A program made the position numbers and the translations under genes. Below are positions 41,781-41,958 of a DNA stretch of 41,958 nt, one piece after another (position 1 is the stretch's first letter; each line of letters starts with the position of its first letter). The stretch spans positions 225,982-267,939 of the forward strand of contig RQSC01000024.1 of the NCBI GenBank assembly GCA_013416795.1, in the 5' to 3' direction. Under the pieces are notes generated by a model. The model searched no databases and was not told where the DNA came from. It worked only from the letters and a program-made list of their open reading frames with translations. The DNA comes from Prasinococcaceae sp. CCMP 1430. Taxonomy: Eukaryota; Prasinodermophyta; Palmophyllophyceae; Prasinococcales; Prasinococcaceae.

Positions 41781-41958
41781 TGGTCGACATGAACCATCAA
41801 GGCGTAGTTCTGCATGCGCCCCGCGTCCGGCGCCGCGCGTTCGCGCGACGTGGTATCGCGCTTCTGAGCGCGCCGCGTGCGACGTTCGAACGAGCGGAGC
41901 GAGCGAGCGAGCGAGCGCGCGGGCGCCCGGGCGCCGGCGCGGGTGGGTGGTGGGTGGG

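Larger units (their letters stand above)
39818..41958. other. Long non-coding region with simple repeats
   Basis: About 2.1 kb upstream of the CARM1-like gene to the window edge, without a recognisable gene. It is extremely GC-rich to about 41100, with GC-dinucleotide runs (40581-40597, 41060-41085), an undetermined base at 39999, T-rich patches (40690-40900) and then the repeats listed separately. The open frames here translate to Arg/Pro/Ala-rich noise. Confidence 0.6.

Overview
The window is nuclear DNA from a GC-rich eukaryote, most likely a unicellular alga. Genes lie on both strands, 0.1 to 1.4 kb apart. They carry few, short spliceosomal introns (about 70 to 150 bp, donors mostly GTGCGT or GTGAGT, acceptors CAG). 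Two genes point to a plastid: a CYP97-type cytochrome P450 (carotenoid hydroxylase family) and a cyanobacterial-type LpxB-like glycosyltransferase with a transit-like N-terminus. Very high third-position GC, GC-dinucleotide runs and poly-T tracts would suit a haptophyte such as a pavlovophyte, but that placement is a guess. Nothing bacterial, viral or CRISPR-like was seen.

Layout. 1-6.0 kb: 3' part of a CYP97-like P450 (+) and a large family-2-type membrane glucan synthase resembling the NdvB/OpgH group (+). 6.5-11.6 kb: three minus-strand genes, namely a small membrane protein, a cyclic-nucleotide-binding ion channel in two exons, and a Spinster-like MFS transporter. 12.1-13.7 kb: an unrecognised disordered protein (+). 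14.0-21.8 kb: a very large secreted IPT/EGF protein and a long-chain acyl-CoA synthetase, both on minus. 22.4-27.7 kb: an assembly gap, an unknown helical protein, alpha-tubulin lacking its first exon, and the LpxB-like enzyme, all on plus. 27.7-31.6 kb: an unknown small gene (-), a VTT/TVP38-type membrane protein (-) and a renalase-like FAD amine oxidase (+). 31.8-39.8 kb: four genes tied to RNA or protein-arginine methylation: CSDE1/UNR-like (-), a 2H phosphoesterase (+), WDR33-like (+) and CARM1/PRMT4-like (-). 39.8-42.0 kb: no gene, but a hexanucleotide repeat and a 53-bp minisatellite.

The genes form no operon. Themes can be grouped loosely: carotenoid, lipid and glycan chemistry on the left, RNA processing on the right. 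Exon joins were worked out by eye from splice consensus and reading phase. Several 5' ends remain unresolved: the secreted protein, alpha-tubulin, the CSDE1-like gene and the 2H phosphoesterase. At least two of these may reflect assembly errors. I found no clearly new multi-gene system. The most unusual items are the NdvB-like synthase in a eukaryote, the channel with a non-GYG filter, the overlapping 5' ends of the CSDE1-like and 2H genes, and the very short or GC-AG intron in the renalase-like gene.
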